Shown one piece after another: positions 35,286-44,412 of a stretch of 64,000 nt of DNA. This DNA comes from Flavobacterium sp. MFBS3-15 (GTDB lineage: Bacteria; Bacteroidota; Bacteroidia; Flavobacteriales; Flavobacteriaceae), in the NCBI RefSeq assembly GCF_026107645.2, contig NZ_JAPCHV010000018.1:41791-105790 (forward strand). The letters are read 5' to 3'. Numbering within the stretch: position 1 is the first letter of the stretch; each line of letters opens with the position of its first letter. The position numbers and the translations under genes were made by a program. A model generated the notes under the pieces. It was not told the DNA's origin, did no database searches, and was given only the letters and a program-made list of their open reading frames with translations.

Positions 35286-37277
35286 ATGCGTAAAAGAAGA
35301 ATAAAAAAAATAGCCTTCTTACTTTTAAAAATAGTTGCGGTACTGCTCATCATTGGCACCATCTGCTTTTTTGCTTTCCGGAACATGCTGCTTGAAAAAG
35401 CCATAGCCAAAGTTGCCGGCAAGATGGAGCGCGAATACAACAGCCGCTTTACCGTGGGCGAAGCAGCCTTTAAGGGCTTTTCGGGCATTGAGATGAAAGA
35501 GATCGCCCTGGTGCCCAACAATGCCGACACCCTGCTGCATGTACAGGAAATAAAAACATCGGTAAATTACCTGAAGCTGCTTACAGGCGATGTGCAGCTG
35601 GGCACGCTGAAAATGCAGAACGGCTACATACAGCTGGTACGGAACAAAAAAGGCAAAAACTTTGATGCCTTCCTGAAAAGGAAAAAAGACAAACAGGAAG
35701 ATGACGGCCCGAAAGAAACCAACTATGCCGAACGGGCCTACAACATACTGAACACTGCCCTGAACCTGGTACCTACCGACATGAGGCTGGACAACCTTAC
35801 CCTGCGCCTGGACGACATGGGCCGTAAGGTAAGCCTCAACCTGCAACAGATGCGCCTTGCCGACGAACAGCTCGAATCGACCATCGGCGTAAAGGCAGAC
35901 AGCATAAGCCAGACCTGGAAAGTGAAAGGCATGGCCGACCCGAGGGGCAAGCAGGCCGATTTGAAATTCTTCAATTCCGATTCTTCCCGCATCAGGGTCC
36001 CTTACATTTACGAAAGGTTCGGCCTGAAATCAGGTTTTGATTCCATCCACCTGAATGTGGAGAACATCGACATGGATGGTGGTGAGCTCCATGTGGACGG
36101 ATTTGCCTCCATAGGCAACTTTATGGTAAACAATCCGCGGATAGCCAGAAAAGACGTGGTTATCGACAAGGCCCGCTTTGATTACCATTTTCTTTTCGGC
36201 CCCGATTTCATGGCTGTAGACAGTACCTCGACCGTACAGTTGAACCATATAAAATTCAATCCCTATGCCCGCTACAGCGTGGCGGAAGACACTATATACG
36301 AACTGAAGGTAAAGCTGCCGAAAACCACGGCGCAGGACTTTATCAACTCGCTGCCCACAGGTCTGTTTACCAATTTTGAAGGCATGGAGGCCGAAGGGAC
36401 CTTTAGCTACGACCTGGAATTCAAATACAACAAGAACAAGCCCGGCGCACTCATATTTGACAGCAACCTGAAAAAGGATGGGCTTAAGATCACCAAATAC
36501 GGCGCCGCCGACCTGGCCAAGCTCAACACGCCTTTTACCTACCGTGCGATAGACAACGGCAGGGCCCAGCGCCCGATAGTCGTGGGGCCTTCCAACCCGT
36601 TCTTTACACCGCTGGAGGAAGTTTCGCCTTATGTGATAAATGCGGTATTAACCAGCGAAGACCCATCCTACTACAGGCACAAGGGCTTTATTACAGAAGC
36701 TTTCCGCCAGTCCATCATCAAGAACCTCAAAACCCGCGAGTTTACCCGGGGTGCCAGCACCATAAGCATGCAACTGGTGAAAAACGTGTTCCTTACGCGC
36801 GAAAAGACCCTTTCGCGCAAGCTGGAAGAGATACTGCTGGTTTACATATTGGAAAACAACGCCATAGCCGGCAAATCGCGCATGCTGGAAGTTTACTTTA
36901 ATGTTATTGAGTGGGGGCCGGACGTGTATGGCATTGGCGAGGCAGCCAATTATTACTTCAACAAGCACCCATCGCAGCTATCGCTCGACGAATCGGTATT
37001 CCTGGCGAGCATCGTGCCGAGGCCCAAGGCCTTCATGTGGCAGTTTGACGGTGCCGGCCAGCTGAAACCGTATGCCGTAAAGCACAATAAGTTCATAAAG
37101 GACCTGATGCTGCGCCGGGGCCTCCTGGTTCCCGAAGACACCATCGCCCAACATGGCGATGTACAGGTAACAGGAAGGGGGAGGTCGCGATTGAGGATTA
37201 CCGAACTGCCTGAATTTGTTGGTGATTCAATGGAACTGGATGAGTTTTTCTTCAATTTGTCGAAATCGGCTTTTTAA
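35286..37277 (+). CDS. GT51 transglycosylase-domain protein with AsmA-like N-terminus
   Basis: A 663-residue membrane-anchored protein. One N-terminal helix (residues 8-33) is followed by about 400 residues of AsmA/DUF748-like beta-rich sequence, then a GT51 domain from about residue 440 to 600: the catalytic glutamate region TSEDPSYYRHKGF, RGASTISMQLVKNVFL, and LEVYFNVIEWGPDVYGIGEAANYYF. No transpeptidase domain is present. The GT51 residues needed for glycan polymerisation appear intact. Class A PBPs have this fold at the N-terminus; here it is C-terminal to a large periplasmic part. It lies 15 bases after radA. Confidence 0.88.
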   Translation: MRKRRIKKIAFLLLKIVAVLLIIGTICFFAFRNMLLEKAIAKVAGKMEREYNSRFTVGEAAFKGFSGIEMKEIALVPNNADTLLHVQEIKTSVNYLKLLTGDVQLGTLKMQNGYIQLVRNKKGKNFDAFLKRKKDKQEDDGPKETNYAERAYNILNTALNLVPTDMRLDNLTLRLDDMGRKVSLNLQQMRLADEQLESTIGVKADSISQTWKVKGMADPRGKQADLKFFNSDSSRIRVPYIYERFGLKSGFDSIHLNVENIDMDGGELHVDGFASIGNFMVNNPRIARKDVVIDKARFDYHFLFGPDFMAVDSTSTVQLNHIKFNPYARYSVAEDTIYELKVKLPKTTAQDFINSLPTGLFTNFEGMEAEGTFSYDLEFKYNKNKPGALIFDSNLKKDGLKITKYGAADLAKLNTPFTYRAIDNGRAQRPIVVGPSNPFFTPLEEVSPYVINAVLTSEDPSYYRHKGFITEAFRQSIIKNLKTREFTRGASTISMQLVKNVFLTREKTLSRKLEEILLVYILENNAIAGKSRMLEVYFNVIEWGPDVYGIGEAANYYFNKHPSQLSLDESVFLASIVPRPKAFMWQFDGAGQLKPYAVKHNKFIKDLMLRRGLLVPEDTIAQHGDVQVTGRGRSRLRITELPEFVGDSMELDEFFFNLSKSAF

Positions 37278-37381
37278 TTTTAAGTCCCTTTTGAACATAA
37301 TGTAATCCGTGTCAAAAATTAACACACCCCGTCCCAACCTTCACCGCCAAAAACTGCTCCTACCAATAAATACTTCATTTT

Positions 37382-39010
37382 ATGAAAAAGATACTTTTAT
37401 TGTGCCTGCTCACCTGCGGCATGGCATTTGCCCAAAAGCCGGTATTCACTACGGCAAAGGCCGTTGCAGCCACGGTGTACTTTAACGGTGCCGAGCTATC
37501 GCAGACGGCAACCGTAAACCTGCCTGCCGGGAGCAGCGAGATTGTGGTTAAGAATGTAGCCGATTACCTCAACGAAAATACCGTGCGCATAGGAGCGCCA
37601 TCCGGACTCACGGTGCTCTCGGTACAATTTACCCGCGACTATATTTCGGAATACGAGCCGGATGAGACTTCGCCTGCCATGAAAAGGGTACGCGACAGCA
37701 TTACGCTTGTGCAGAAAGACCTTGAGCGCACCACTACCGCCAAGGCCCAGGAAATGAAAGTCATTGAGCTGCTCGACAAGAACACCCAGGTGGGCGGGCA
37801 GCAGTCGGGCCTTAGCGTTGCCGAGCTGATGAAACTGGCCGACTACTACAAAGCCAAGCGCACCGAAACGGCCACGGCCATCAACGCATTGGTCGAAAAA
37901 GAAAAGAAACTGAACGAGCTGTTGGCAAAACTCAACCGCCGCCTTGAAACCAACACGCAGGCAAAAGAAAACATTTCCAACGGAAAGCTGGTATTGCAGG
38001 TAATGAACGAGGTGGCCGGCAACGTGCCGCTTACCATAGACTACCTGGCGCAAAACGCCGGATGGACCGTTTTTTATGACCTTAGGGCTGATAATATTTC
38101 GCAGCCGATCAACCTGGTATATAAAGCGCAGGTGGTACAGCAAACGGGCCTCGACTGGAAGAAAGTAAAGCTCACCCTTTCCAGCGGGATGCCGAACCAG
38201 AATAACGTGGCACCGGGGCTAAACCCATGGTTTTTACAGACTTTACAGATGAGGGAAAGAGCTAATTCGGGATATATAAACACCTTACAAGGACAAGTCC
38301 CTGGAATAGCTATAACCACTGGATATGGTGAACCTAATGGTGATGTTGTAATGAAAGAGAAAGCCGAATACAGAAGTGTTGGAGCAAATGCTAATGAAAA
38401 CCAGCTCAACGTCTCCTTCGACATTGCCATTCCTTACGACATTCTTTCAAACGGCAAAAGGCATAGCGTAACCCTAAACGAAATCAAGCTCCCTGCATCC
38501 TATAAACACCTTACCGTACCTAAAGTGGACAAGGAAGCCTACCTGCTTGCCGAGATAACCGACTATTCCAAATACAACCTGCTGAAGGGTGAGGCCAACA
38601 TCATATTTGAAGGGATGTATGCCGGGAAGACGTATATCGACCCGTTGCAGACTACCGATACCCTGAGCCTGAGCATGGGCAGGGACAAAAAGATCTCTGT
38701 GGAAAGGGTGAAGGTGATCGAGAAGTCGGGCAGCAAGTTCCTTTCATCCAAAAAAGAGCAGACGTTTACCTACGATATCATTGTGCGCAATAACAAAAAA
38801 GAGGCCGCCAACATTACCGTAAAAGACCAGTACCCTATAAGCACGCTGGAAAACCTTGAGGTGGAACTGCTGGAAAGCAGCGGCGCCGAAGTCGCCAAAG
38901 AAACCGGCATGCTGCAATGGCAGATGAAGCTGAAACCGGGCGAGACTAAAAAGGTACGCCTGAGCTACCGCGTGCGGCACCCGAAGAACATTGCTGTAGG
39001 AAATCTCTAA
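37382..39010 (+). CDS. MuiA-family (DUF4139) exported protein with a SusC-like insert
   Basis: A 542-residue protein with a signal peptide (MKKILLLCLLTCGMAFAQ), an N-terminal DUF4140 part with coiled-coil stretches (residues 90-210), and a C-terminal DUF4139 beta domain. Between them (about 281-341) is the segment INTLQGQVPGIAITTGYGEP, close to the plug signature of SusC outer-membrane receptors. The DNA encoding this segment (about 38225-38405) is clearly richer in A+T than the rest of the gene. The role of MuiA-like proteins in Bacteroidota is unknown. Confidence 0.85.
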   Translation: MKKILLLCLLTCGMAFAQKPVFTTAKAVAATVYFNGAELSQTATVNLPAGSSEIVVKNVADYLNENTVRIGAPSGLTVLSVQFTRDYISEYEPDETSPAMKRVRDSITLVQKDLERTTTAKAQEMKVIELLDKNTQVGGQQSGLSVAELMKLADYYKAKRTETATAINALVEKEKKLNELLAKLNRRLETNTQAKENISNGKLVLQVMNEVAGNVPLTIDYLAQNAGWTVFYDLRADNISQPINLVYKAQVVQQTGLDWKKVKLTLSSGMPNQNNVAPGLNPWFLQTLQMRERANSGYINTLQGQVPGIAITTGYGEPNGDVVMKEKAEYRSVGANANENQLNVSFDIAIPYDILSNGKRHSVTLNEIKLPASYKHLTVPKVDKEAYLLAEITDYSKYNLLKGEANIIFEGMYAGKTYIDPLQTTDTLSLSMGRDKKISVERVKVIEKSGSKFLSSKKEQTFTYDIIVRNNKKEAANITVKDQYPISTLENLEVELLESSGAEVAKETGMLQWQMKLKPGETKKVRLSYRVRHPKNIAVGNL

Positions 39011-39026
39011 TGTTTTGTTAAGCAGT

Positions 39027-39080
39027 AAGTTGTATTGTGTTATAATCCGTAACTTTATGGAAGATAACACAATACAACTT
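39027..39080. repeat. Perfect 17-bp inverted repeat ahead of the sugar dehydrogenase gene
   Basis: AAGTTGTATTGTGTTAT at 39027-39043 and ATAACACAATACAACTT at 39064-39080 with a 20-base loop, ending four bases before the ATG. There is no T run after it. TAACTTTA inside the loop, 17 bases after a TTG, could be a -7 box. Confidence 0.85.
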
Positions 39081-39084
39081 AGCT

Positions 39085-40461
39085 ATGAAATTAAATCTAC
39101 TTTTTGCCGCACTGGCACTCTCCGGATCCCTGGCGGCGCAGGATATCGACCTTGAACTATACCGTACGGGTTTTGAAGCCCCAACCGACATTGCCTTTGA
39201 CCCCGATGGACGGATGTATATCGTGGAGCAGGGCGGCTACATACGGCTCATGGCCGACAACGATGGCGACGACGACCCGGACCTGAATACATTCCTTAAC
39301 ATCTCGGGGCTGGTGGATACCGAATCGAATGAGGGAGGGCTGTTGGGCCTGGCATTTCACCCCGACTATGAAACCAACGGATATTTTTACCTTAACTATA
39401 CCAATACTTCAGGCAATACGGTGATTGCCCGCTACAGCGTTAGCAGCAGCGAGAACCAGGCCGACGCAGGCAGCGCCTCAATAGTGCTCACCGTAGACCA
39501 GCCTTATGCCAACCACAACGGCGGCTGCCTCAAATTTGGCCCGGACGGCTACCTGTACATCGGCATGGGTGATGGCGGCAGTGGTGGCGACCCTCAAAAC
39601 AGGGCGCAAAATATTAACACGCTGCTGGGCAAAATGCTGCGCATAGACGTAGATAATGGTATGCCTTATTCCAGCCCCGCAGGAAACCCTTATCTGGGTG
39701 TGGCGGGAGCAGATGAAATATGGGCAATAGGGCTGCGCAACCCATGGAAGTTTTCCTTTAACAGGATAAATGGAGAATTATGGATAGCCGACGTAGGACA
39801 GGAAGTACGCGAGGAAATCAACTCTGCGGCGCAGGGAGCAGCCGGGCTCAATTATGGTTGGAGGTGCTATGAAGGCCTTGCTGAGTATGATATGTCCGAG
39901 TGCAGTGGCATAACCGGCTTTACCCAACCTGTTGCCCAGTATACGCATAACGGTACGGGAGGCTGTTCCATAACCGGCGGATATGTGTATACCGGTTCAG
40001 AATTTCCGTTGCTTTTGGGCAAATATGTGTTTGCCGACTTCTGCAATAACCGTATAGGCGTGCTGGACAGCAGCAACACCATTACCTGGAGCACCACATT
40101 TGGCGGCAATAATTTCACAACTTTTGGCGAAAGCCCCGATGGCGACCTGTATGTTGCGGGAAGGACCAGCGGCACGGTATATAAGATCATTGATGCATCA
40201 GCAGCGGGCAGGGAAAGTTTTGCAGGAGGGTCATTTGCTGTTTACCCTAACCCGGCAGCCGACCTGGTTTTTGTGGAGCTTAATGACATTGACAACCCGG
40301 TAGCGATGAGCATTCTGGACATAAGGGGAAAAGTAGTACTTGAACAGGACCTGGCACCGGGCGAATCGCGCATTGACACTGCGTCTTTAGGTACAGGCAT
40401 GTACCTTATGAGGTTGGAATCGTCGGGCATGGTAAAACACCATAAGCTGGTAGTGAAATAA
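39085..40461 (+). CDS. Secreted PQQ-dependent sugar dehydrogenase with T9SS sorting domain
   Basis: A 458-residue exported beta-propeller. After the signal peptide (MKLNLLFAALALSGSLAAQ), residues 20-370 match the soluble glucose dehydrogenase/YliI group: GFEAPTDIAFDPDGRMYIVEQGG, the catalytic-histidine region NHNGGCLKFGPDGYLYIGMGDGGSGGDPQN, and GLRNPWKFSFN. The last 75 residues are a type A T9SS sorting domain (VYPNPAADL to KLVVK). It is thought to oxidise sugars outside the cell with PQQ; the substrate is not known. Followed by a strong terminator. Confidence 0.92.
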   Translation: MKLNLLFAALALSGSLAAQDIDLELYRTGFEAPTDIAFDPDGRMYIVEQGGYIRLMADNDGDDDPDLNTFLNISGLVDTESNEGGLLGLAFHPDYETNGYFYLNYTNTSGNTVIARYSVSSSENQADAGSASIVLTVDQPYANHNGGCLKFGPDGYLYIGMGDGGSGGDPQNRAQNINTLLGKMLRIDVDNGMPYSSPAGNPYLGVAGADEIWAIGLRNPWKFSFNRINGELWIADVGQEVREEINSAAQGAAGLNYGWRCYEGLAEYDMSECSGITGFTQPVAQYTHNGTGGCSITGGYVYTGSEFPLLLGKYVFADFCNNRIGVLDSSNTITWSTTFGGNNFTTFGESPDGDLYVAGRTSGTVYKIIDASAAGRESFAGGSFAVYPNPAADLVFVELNDIDNPVAMSILDIRGKVVLEQDLAPGESRIDTASLGTGMYLMRLESSGMVKHHKLVVK

Positions 40462-40486
40462 GTTAGCCCAGCCTTAACATCCTGCC

Positions 40487-40539
40487 AAAAACGAAGCAAT
40501 CTTTCCATGTCACTATAATGGAAAGATTGCTTCGTTTTT
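40487..40539. terminator. Long bidirectional terminator
   Basis: A near-perfect stem of about 22 bases (core ACGAAGCAATCTTTCCAT with its complement) flanked by A and T runs. It lies between the convergent sugar dehydrogenase and olsF genes. Confidence 0.9.
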
Positions 40540-40561
40540 TTTAAATAACCGAACAGGACTA

Positions 40562-42382
40562 TTACAGGTGCTCCTCGCCTTTCTCGGCAAGCTTGCGCTC
40601 CAGCTCCTTTTGGAATTCCTCCATTACAGGGCGAACGGTGCTTTCGGGAAGATCGGCAATGCGTATGTACATTAACCCGTCTACTGAGTTATTGAACAGC
40701 GGGTCCACATTAAAGGCGATAACCCTTGCGTTCTGCTTGATGTACTTTTTAATGAGCACCGGCAGGCGCAGGTTGCCCGGCTCCACTTCCTCGATGAACT
40801 TGTCGAACTTGTTAAGGTCGGCTTCCGCTTCCTCAAAAACAAAATCCTTATCAGCATCCTTCAGCTTTACCTTGTATTCCTTTTTAGGGTGTACGTATTG
40901 TGCTATGTATGGGTCGTAGTAATGCGATTTCATAAACTCAATCATGAGCGACTTGGAGAAGTCTGAGAACTGGTTGCTAATGCTTACCCCGCCGATAAGG
41001 AACTTGTGCTCCGGATAACGCAGGGTGGTGTGCACAACGCCCTTCCATAGCAGGAACAGCGGCATTGGCTTTTGCTGGTAGGATTTTATGATAAAGGCCC
41101 GCCCCATTTCGATAGACTTGCTCATCATGTCATACAGTTCCGGCTCAAAGCGGAACAGGTCGTGCATGTAGAACCCGTCAATGCCATATTTTTTATAGAT
41201 ATCACACCCAAGCCCCATGCGGTAGGCACCCGCAATGCATTGGGCCTGCTCATCCCACAGGAACATGTGGTGGTAATATTTGTCGTAGCGGTCCAGGTCC
41301 AGCGACTCATTGGTACCCTCACCCACTTCACGGAAAGTGATTTCTCGAAGGCGGCCCAGCTCATGCAGGATGTTGGGTATCTTGTCTGCCGAAACAAAAA
41401 ACACCTCATAGTTCTTGCTTTGCAGCAGGCGGTAGTCACCCTTACGCAGGAAAGCAATCTCGTTTAATATCTTGTCGAGGTTTGCAGGCCCGGCTATCTC
41501 CTTCGGGCTCCTTTGTATCTTGAGGTTCAGGTTGGATGTATCGATAAGTTTACTGTCTTTCTTTTCAAACGGGTTGGCCAGCATGTAGGTCTTCCTGCGC
41601 AGGAATTCCGAATAGGCTTCCAGCCCTTCATGCTCATTTTGTTCTGCTACAGAAATTGGCTTGCCTATGCGTACTTTGATCACACGGTCCTTTTGCGTAA
41701 GCAGCTCCGACGGCAGCTTGGCTGTACGCAGCGTATCGCTCAGTTGCGACAGGAAGTAAAATAGTTTGCTGTTTTTGGCATGGAAATAAATGGGCACTAC
41801 GGGTACGTTGGCTTTTTTGATCAGCTTTAGGGCACCTTCCTCCCAGGGTTTGTCAACTACCAGCTTTCCATCCTTATAAGTAGACACCTCGCCCGCCGGG
41901 AAAATGCCCAGTGGCTTACCGTCGCTCAGGTGGCGCAGCGCATCCTTAATGCCTGATACGCTCGATTTGGCATCCTTGTGGTTTTCAAAAGGGTTCACCG
42001 GCATCACGTACGGTTTTAGCGGCTCGATGCGGTGCAGCAGGAAATTGGCAATGATCTTGAAGTTGGGTTCTTTCTCGACCATCAGCTTCAGCAGCAAAAT
42101 GCCGTCTATCCCTCCAAGCGGATGGTTGGATATCGTAATATAGGCCCCGCTTTTTGGCAATCGCTTGAGGTCTTCTTCCGGTATTTCAAATTTTATCTGA
42201 AACTCGTCAAGAATGGCGTTCAGGAACTCAAGATCGCTAAGATGCTTGTTCCTGTCATATATCTTATTCATGGTCGAGATTTTCAGGACCTTCATCAGTA
42301 ACCAGCCTGAGAAAGTGCCTAAAAACCCGTATTTGTCAGTCTTTATTGCTTTTGCAACTTCTTTGGCTGTAACTAGGCTCAT
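40562..42382 (-). CDS. olsF: Two-domain ornithine-lipid synthase (OlsF type)
   Basis: A 606-residue fusion. The N-terminal half is a PlsC-like acyltransferase with NHPLGGIDG at residues 86-94 and FPAGEVS at about residue 160. The C-terminal half (about 320-600) is an OlsB-like GNAT acyltransferase with ELGRLREITFREVGEGTN, DRYDKYYHHMFLWD and MHDLFRFEP. OlsF enzymes from Flavobacterium johnsoniae and Serratia are reported to make ornithine lipids in one polypeptide: the OlsB part N-acylates ornithine and the OlsA-like part adds the second chain. I judge this to be that enzyme. Confidence 0.88.
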   Translation of the reverse strand: MSLVTAKEVAKAIKTDKYGFLGTFSGWLLMKVLKISTMNKIYDRNKHLSDLEFLNAILDEFQIKFEIPEEDLKRLPKSGAYITISNHPLGGIDGILLLKLMVEKEPNFKIIANFLLHRIEPLKPYVMPVNPFENHKDAKSSVSGIKDALRHLSDGKPLGIFPAGEVSTYKDGKLVVDKPWEEGALKLIKKANVPVVPIYFHAKNSKLFYFLSQLSDTLRTAKLPSELLTQKDRVIKVRIGKPISVAEQNEHEGLEAYSEFLRRKTYMLANPFEKKDSKLIDTSNLNLKIQRSPKEIAGPANLDKILNEIAFLRKGDYRLLQSKNYEVFFVSADKIPNILHELGRLREITFREVGEGTNESLDLDRYDKYYHHMFLWDEQAQCIAGAYRMGLGCDIYKKYGIDGFYMHDLFRFEPELYDMMSKSIEMGRAFIIKSYQQKPMPLFLLWKGVVHTTLRYPEHKFLIGGVSISNQFSDFSKSLMIEFMKSHYYDPYIAQYVHPKKEYKVKLKDADKDFVFEEAEADLNKFDKFIEEVEPGNLRLPVLIKKYIKQNARVIAFNVDPLFNNSVDGLMYIRIADLPESTVRPVMEEFQKELERKLAEKGEEHL

Positions 42383-42408
42383 TCTGCATTGGTGTTTCGC
42401 ACGAAAAA

Positions 42409-42416
42409 CAAAGATA
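42409..42416 (-). promoter_or_regulatory. Candidate -7 element for olsF
   Basis: Minus-strand TATCTTTG, a full match to TAnnTTTG, 26 bases upstream of the olsF ATG. The -33 element is not convincing. Confidence 0.5.
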
Positions 42417-42559
42417 GTAAATCTGATGAAACGTTATGGTTGGATTAATTTTTAATTTAACCTCAATAAATATGCCGTTCATAAGTTCATTAAATGAATC
42501 TTTAAGAAAAGTTTCACACTTTATTTTTTTAATTATTTTTGAAAATCAAACACAATTTA

Positions 42560-43321
42560 ATGAAAATCATTTCCTACAACGTAAATGGCATCCGGGCAGC
42601 CTTCAACAAAGGCTTCATCGAATGGCTGCAACAGGCAAACCCCGACATCATTTGCCTGCAGGAAACCAAAGCAACTGTTGACCAGGTGGCGGTACACGAA
42701 ATCGAGGCAGCAGGCTACCCCTACCATTACTGGTTCTCTGCACAAAAAAAAGGCTACAGCGGCGTGGCAATACTATCCAAACACAAGCCTAATAACGTGG
42801 TATATGGCACGGGAATTGAGCACATGGATTTTGAAGGCCGCAACATCAGGCTGGATTTTGAAGAATTTTCGGTGATGAGCCTGTACCTGCCATCGGGAAC
42901 GAATGTGGAAAGGCATGAGTACAAATTCCGATACATGGACGAGTTTCACCAGTATATCACAGACCTGCGCAACGAGATACCCAACCTCATCATCTGCGGC
43001 GATTATAATATCTGCCACGAGAAGATTGACATACACGACCCGGTGCGCAACGCAAAGGTTTCGGGATTCCTGCCCAACGAAAGAGCCTGGCTGGGAGGCT
43101 TTATGGAAAGCGGTTTCATAGACAGCTTCCGCCATTTCAATAAGGAACCCCATAACTACACCTGGTGGAGCAACTTTGGCAATGCACGCGCCAACAACAA
43201 AGGGTGGCGCATTGACTATGCCCTGGTGAGCGAGCCATTGCGCGAAAGGCTCACCCGTGCCCTAATATTGCCTGAGGCGAGGCACAGCGACCACTGCCCC
43301 ATACTGGTAGAATTTGAATAA
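42560..43321 (+). CDS. xth: Exodeoxyribonuclease III
   Basis: AP endonuclease and 3'-5' exonuclease of base excision repair, 253 residues. Motifs: ISYNVNGIRAA, CLQETKA with the metal-binding glutamate, YSGVAILSK, ICGDYNICH and the C-terminal catalytic ARHSDHCPI. The ATG at 42560 is preferred over a TTG at 42539. TATTTTTG at 42534-42541 is a likely -7 box. Confidence 0.95.
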   Translation: MKIISYNVNGIRAAFNKGFIEWLQQANPDIICLQETKATVDQVAVHEIEAAGYPYHYWFSAQKKGYSGVAILSKHKPNNVVYGTGIEHMDFEGRNIRLDFEEFSVMSLYLPSGTNVERHEYKFRYMDEFHQYITDLRNEIPNLIICGDYNICHEKIDIHDPVRNAKVSGFLPNERAWLGGFMESGFIDSFRHFNKEPHNYTWWSNFGNARANNKGWRIDYALVSEPLRERLTRALILPEARHSDHCPILVEFE

Positions 43322-43375
43322 CGATCAATACAATAAAGCCGGTGGAGGGCCGGATAACCACTAAAACAAATACAA

Positions 43376-44338
43376 ATGATACTAAGAAGAATTTCCGTAG
43401 GGTTGCTGCTTGTAGCACTGACAACTTCCTGCGTTTCCAAGAAAGTGTATACCGACCTGGAGAACAAGTATGCCGACCTGAAGAAGGAAAACCGCGAGAT
43501 GGCCGACCAAAACACCAAGCTTGAAAAAGAACGCAACGAGCTGGACCTGAAATCGAAAGACCTGCAGGCACAGCTGGACAAGATGAAGGCTGACCGTGAT
43601 AAGCTGGCTGCCGACTATGCCGCATCGCAATCAAGCCTGAATACCCTGAAATCGTCTTATGCCGCACTGGAAAAAAACAGTGGCGACGCGCTGGACAGCA
43701 ACATGAAAAAGAACCGTGAACTACTCGCACAGCTTGAGGCAAAGGAAAAAGCGCTGGCCGCCGAACAGGAAAGGCTAAACAAGCTGAAAACCGAACTGCA
43801 GGAGCGCTCGCAGCGCGTGAATGAGCTGGAAAGCATGATGGCGGCACAGGAAGCGGGGCTTAAAAAGCTTAAAGAAACGCTTTCAAGGGCACTGAACAGC
43901 TTTGAAGGCAAAGGCCTGACCGTGGAGATGAAGAATGGAAAGGTATATGTTTCGATGGAAAATAAATTGCTGTTCGGTTCCGGAAGCTGGGTAGTAGGCG
44001 CCGAAGGTAAAAAAGCAGTTGTCGAGGTAGCCAAAGTACTTGCGGCCAACCCTGAAATATCGGTACTCATTGAGGGCCATACCGACAATGTTCCGTACCA
44101 GGGAAGCGGCCAGATTACCGATAACTGGGACCTTTCTACCAAGCGTGCCACGGCCATCGTGAACATCATCCGTGAGAACAAGGGCGTGAACCCGCAAAAC
44201 CTGACTGCTGCCGGAAGGGGCGAATTTGCCCCGATAGCAGGCAATGATACTGCTGAAGGCAAATCGAAAAACCGCAGGATCGAGATCATCCTGACGCCAA
44301 AATTAGATGAAATATCAAAAATGCTGAACGAGATTTAA
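43376..44338 (+). CDS. OmpA-family lipoprotein with coiled-coil stalk
   Basis: A 320-residue protein. A lipoprotein signal ends at TTSC (cysteine at residue 19), followed by about 150 residues of continuous coiled coil and a peptidoglycan-binding OmpA domain from about residue 190 (ISVLIEGHTDNVPYQ, WDLSTKRATAIVNII, KNRRIEIIL). The layout suggests an outer-membrane anchor that reaches peptidoglycan across the periplasm, like PG-bound lipoproteins in other bacteria. It ends at a strong terminator. Confidence 0.9.
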   Translation: MILRRISVGLLLVALTTSCVSKKVYTDLENKYADLKKENREMADQNTKLEKERNELDLKSKDLQAQLDKMKADRDKLAADYAASQSSLNTLKSSYAALEKNSGDALDSNMKKNRELLAQLEAKEKALAAEQERLNKLKTELQERSQRVNELESMMAAQEAGLKKLKETLSRALNSFEGKGLTVEMKNGKVYVSMENKLLFGSGSWVVGAEGKKAVVEVAKVLAANPEISVLIEGHTDNVPYQGSGQITDNWDLSTKRATAIVNIIRENKGVNPQNLTAAGRGEFAPIAGNDTAEGKSKNRRIEIILTPKLDEISKMLNEI

Positions 44339-44360
44339 TCATCAGCATTCATAGATAAGC

Positions 44361-44388
44361 AAAGGCCGGAGTGATTTCCGGCCTTTTT
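44361..44388. terminator. Terminator after the OmpA-family gene
   Basis: Stem AAGGCCGGA / TCCGGCCTT with a six-base loop and a run of T. It lies between convergent genes and may serve both. Confidence 0.88.
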
Positions 44389-44412
44389 TATGTTATTACA
44401 GAAAAGCACTAA

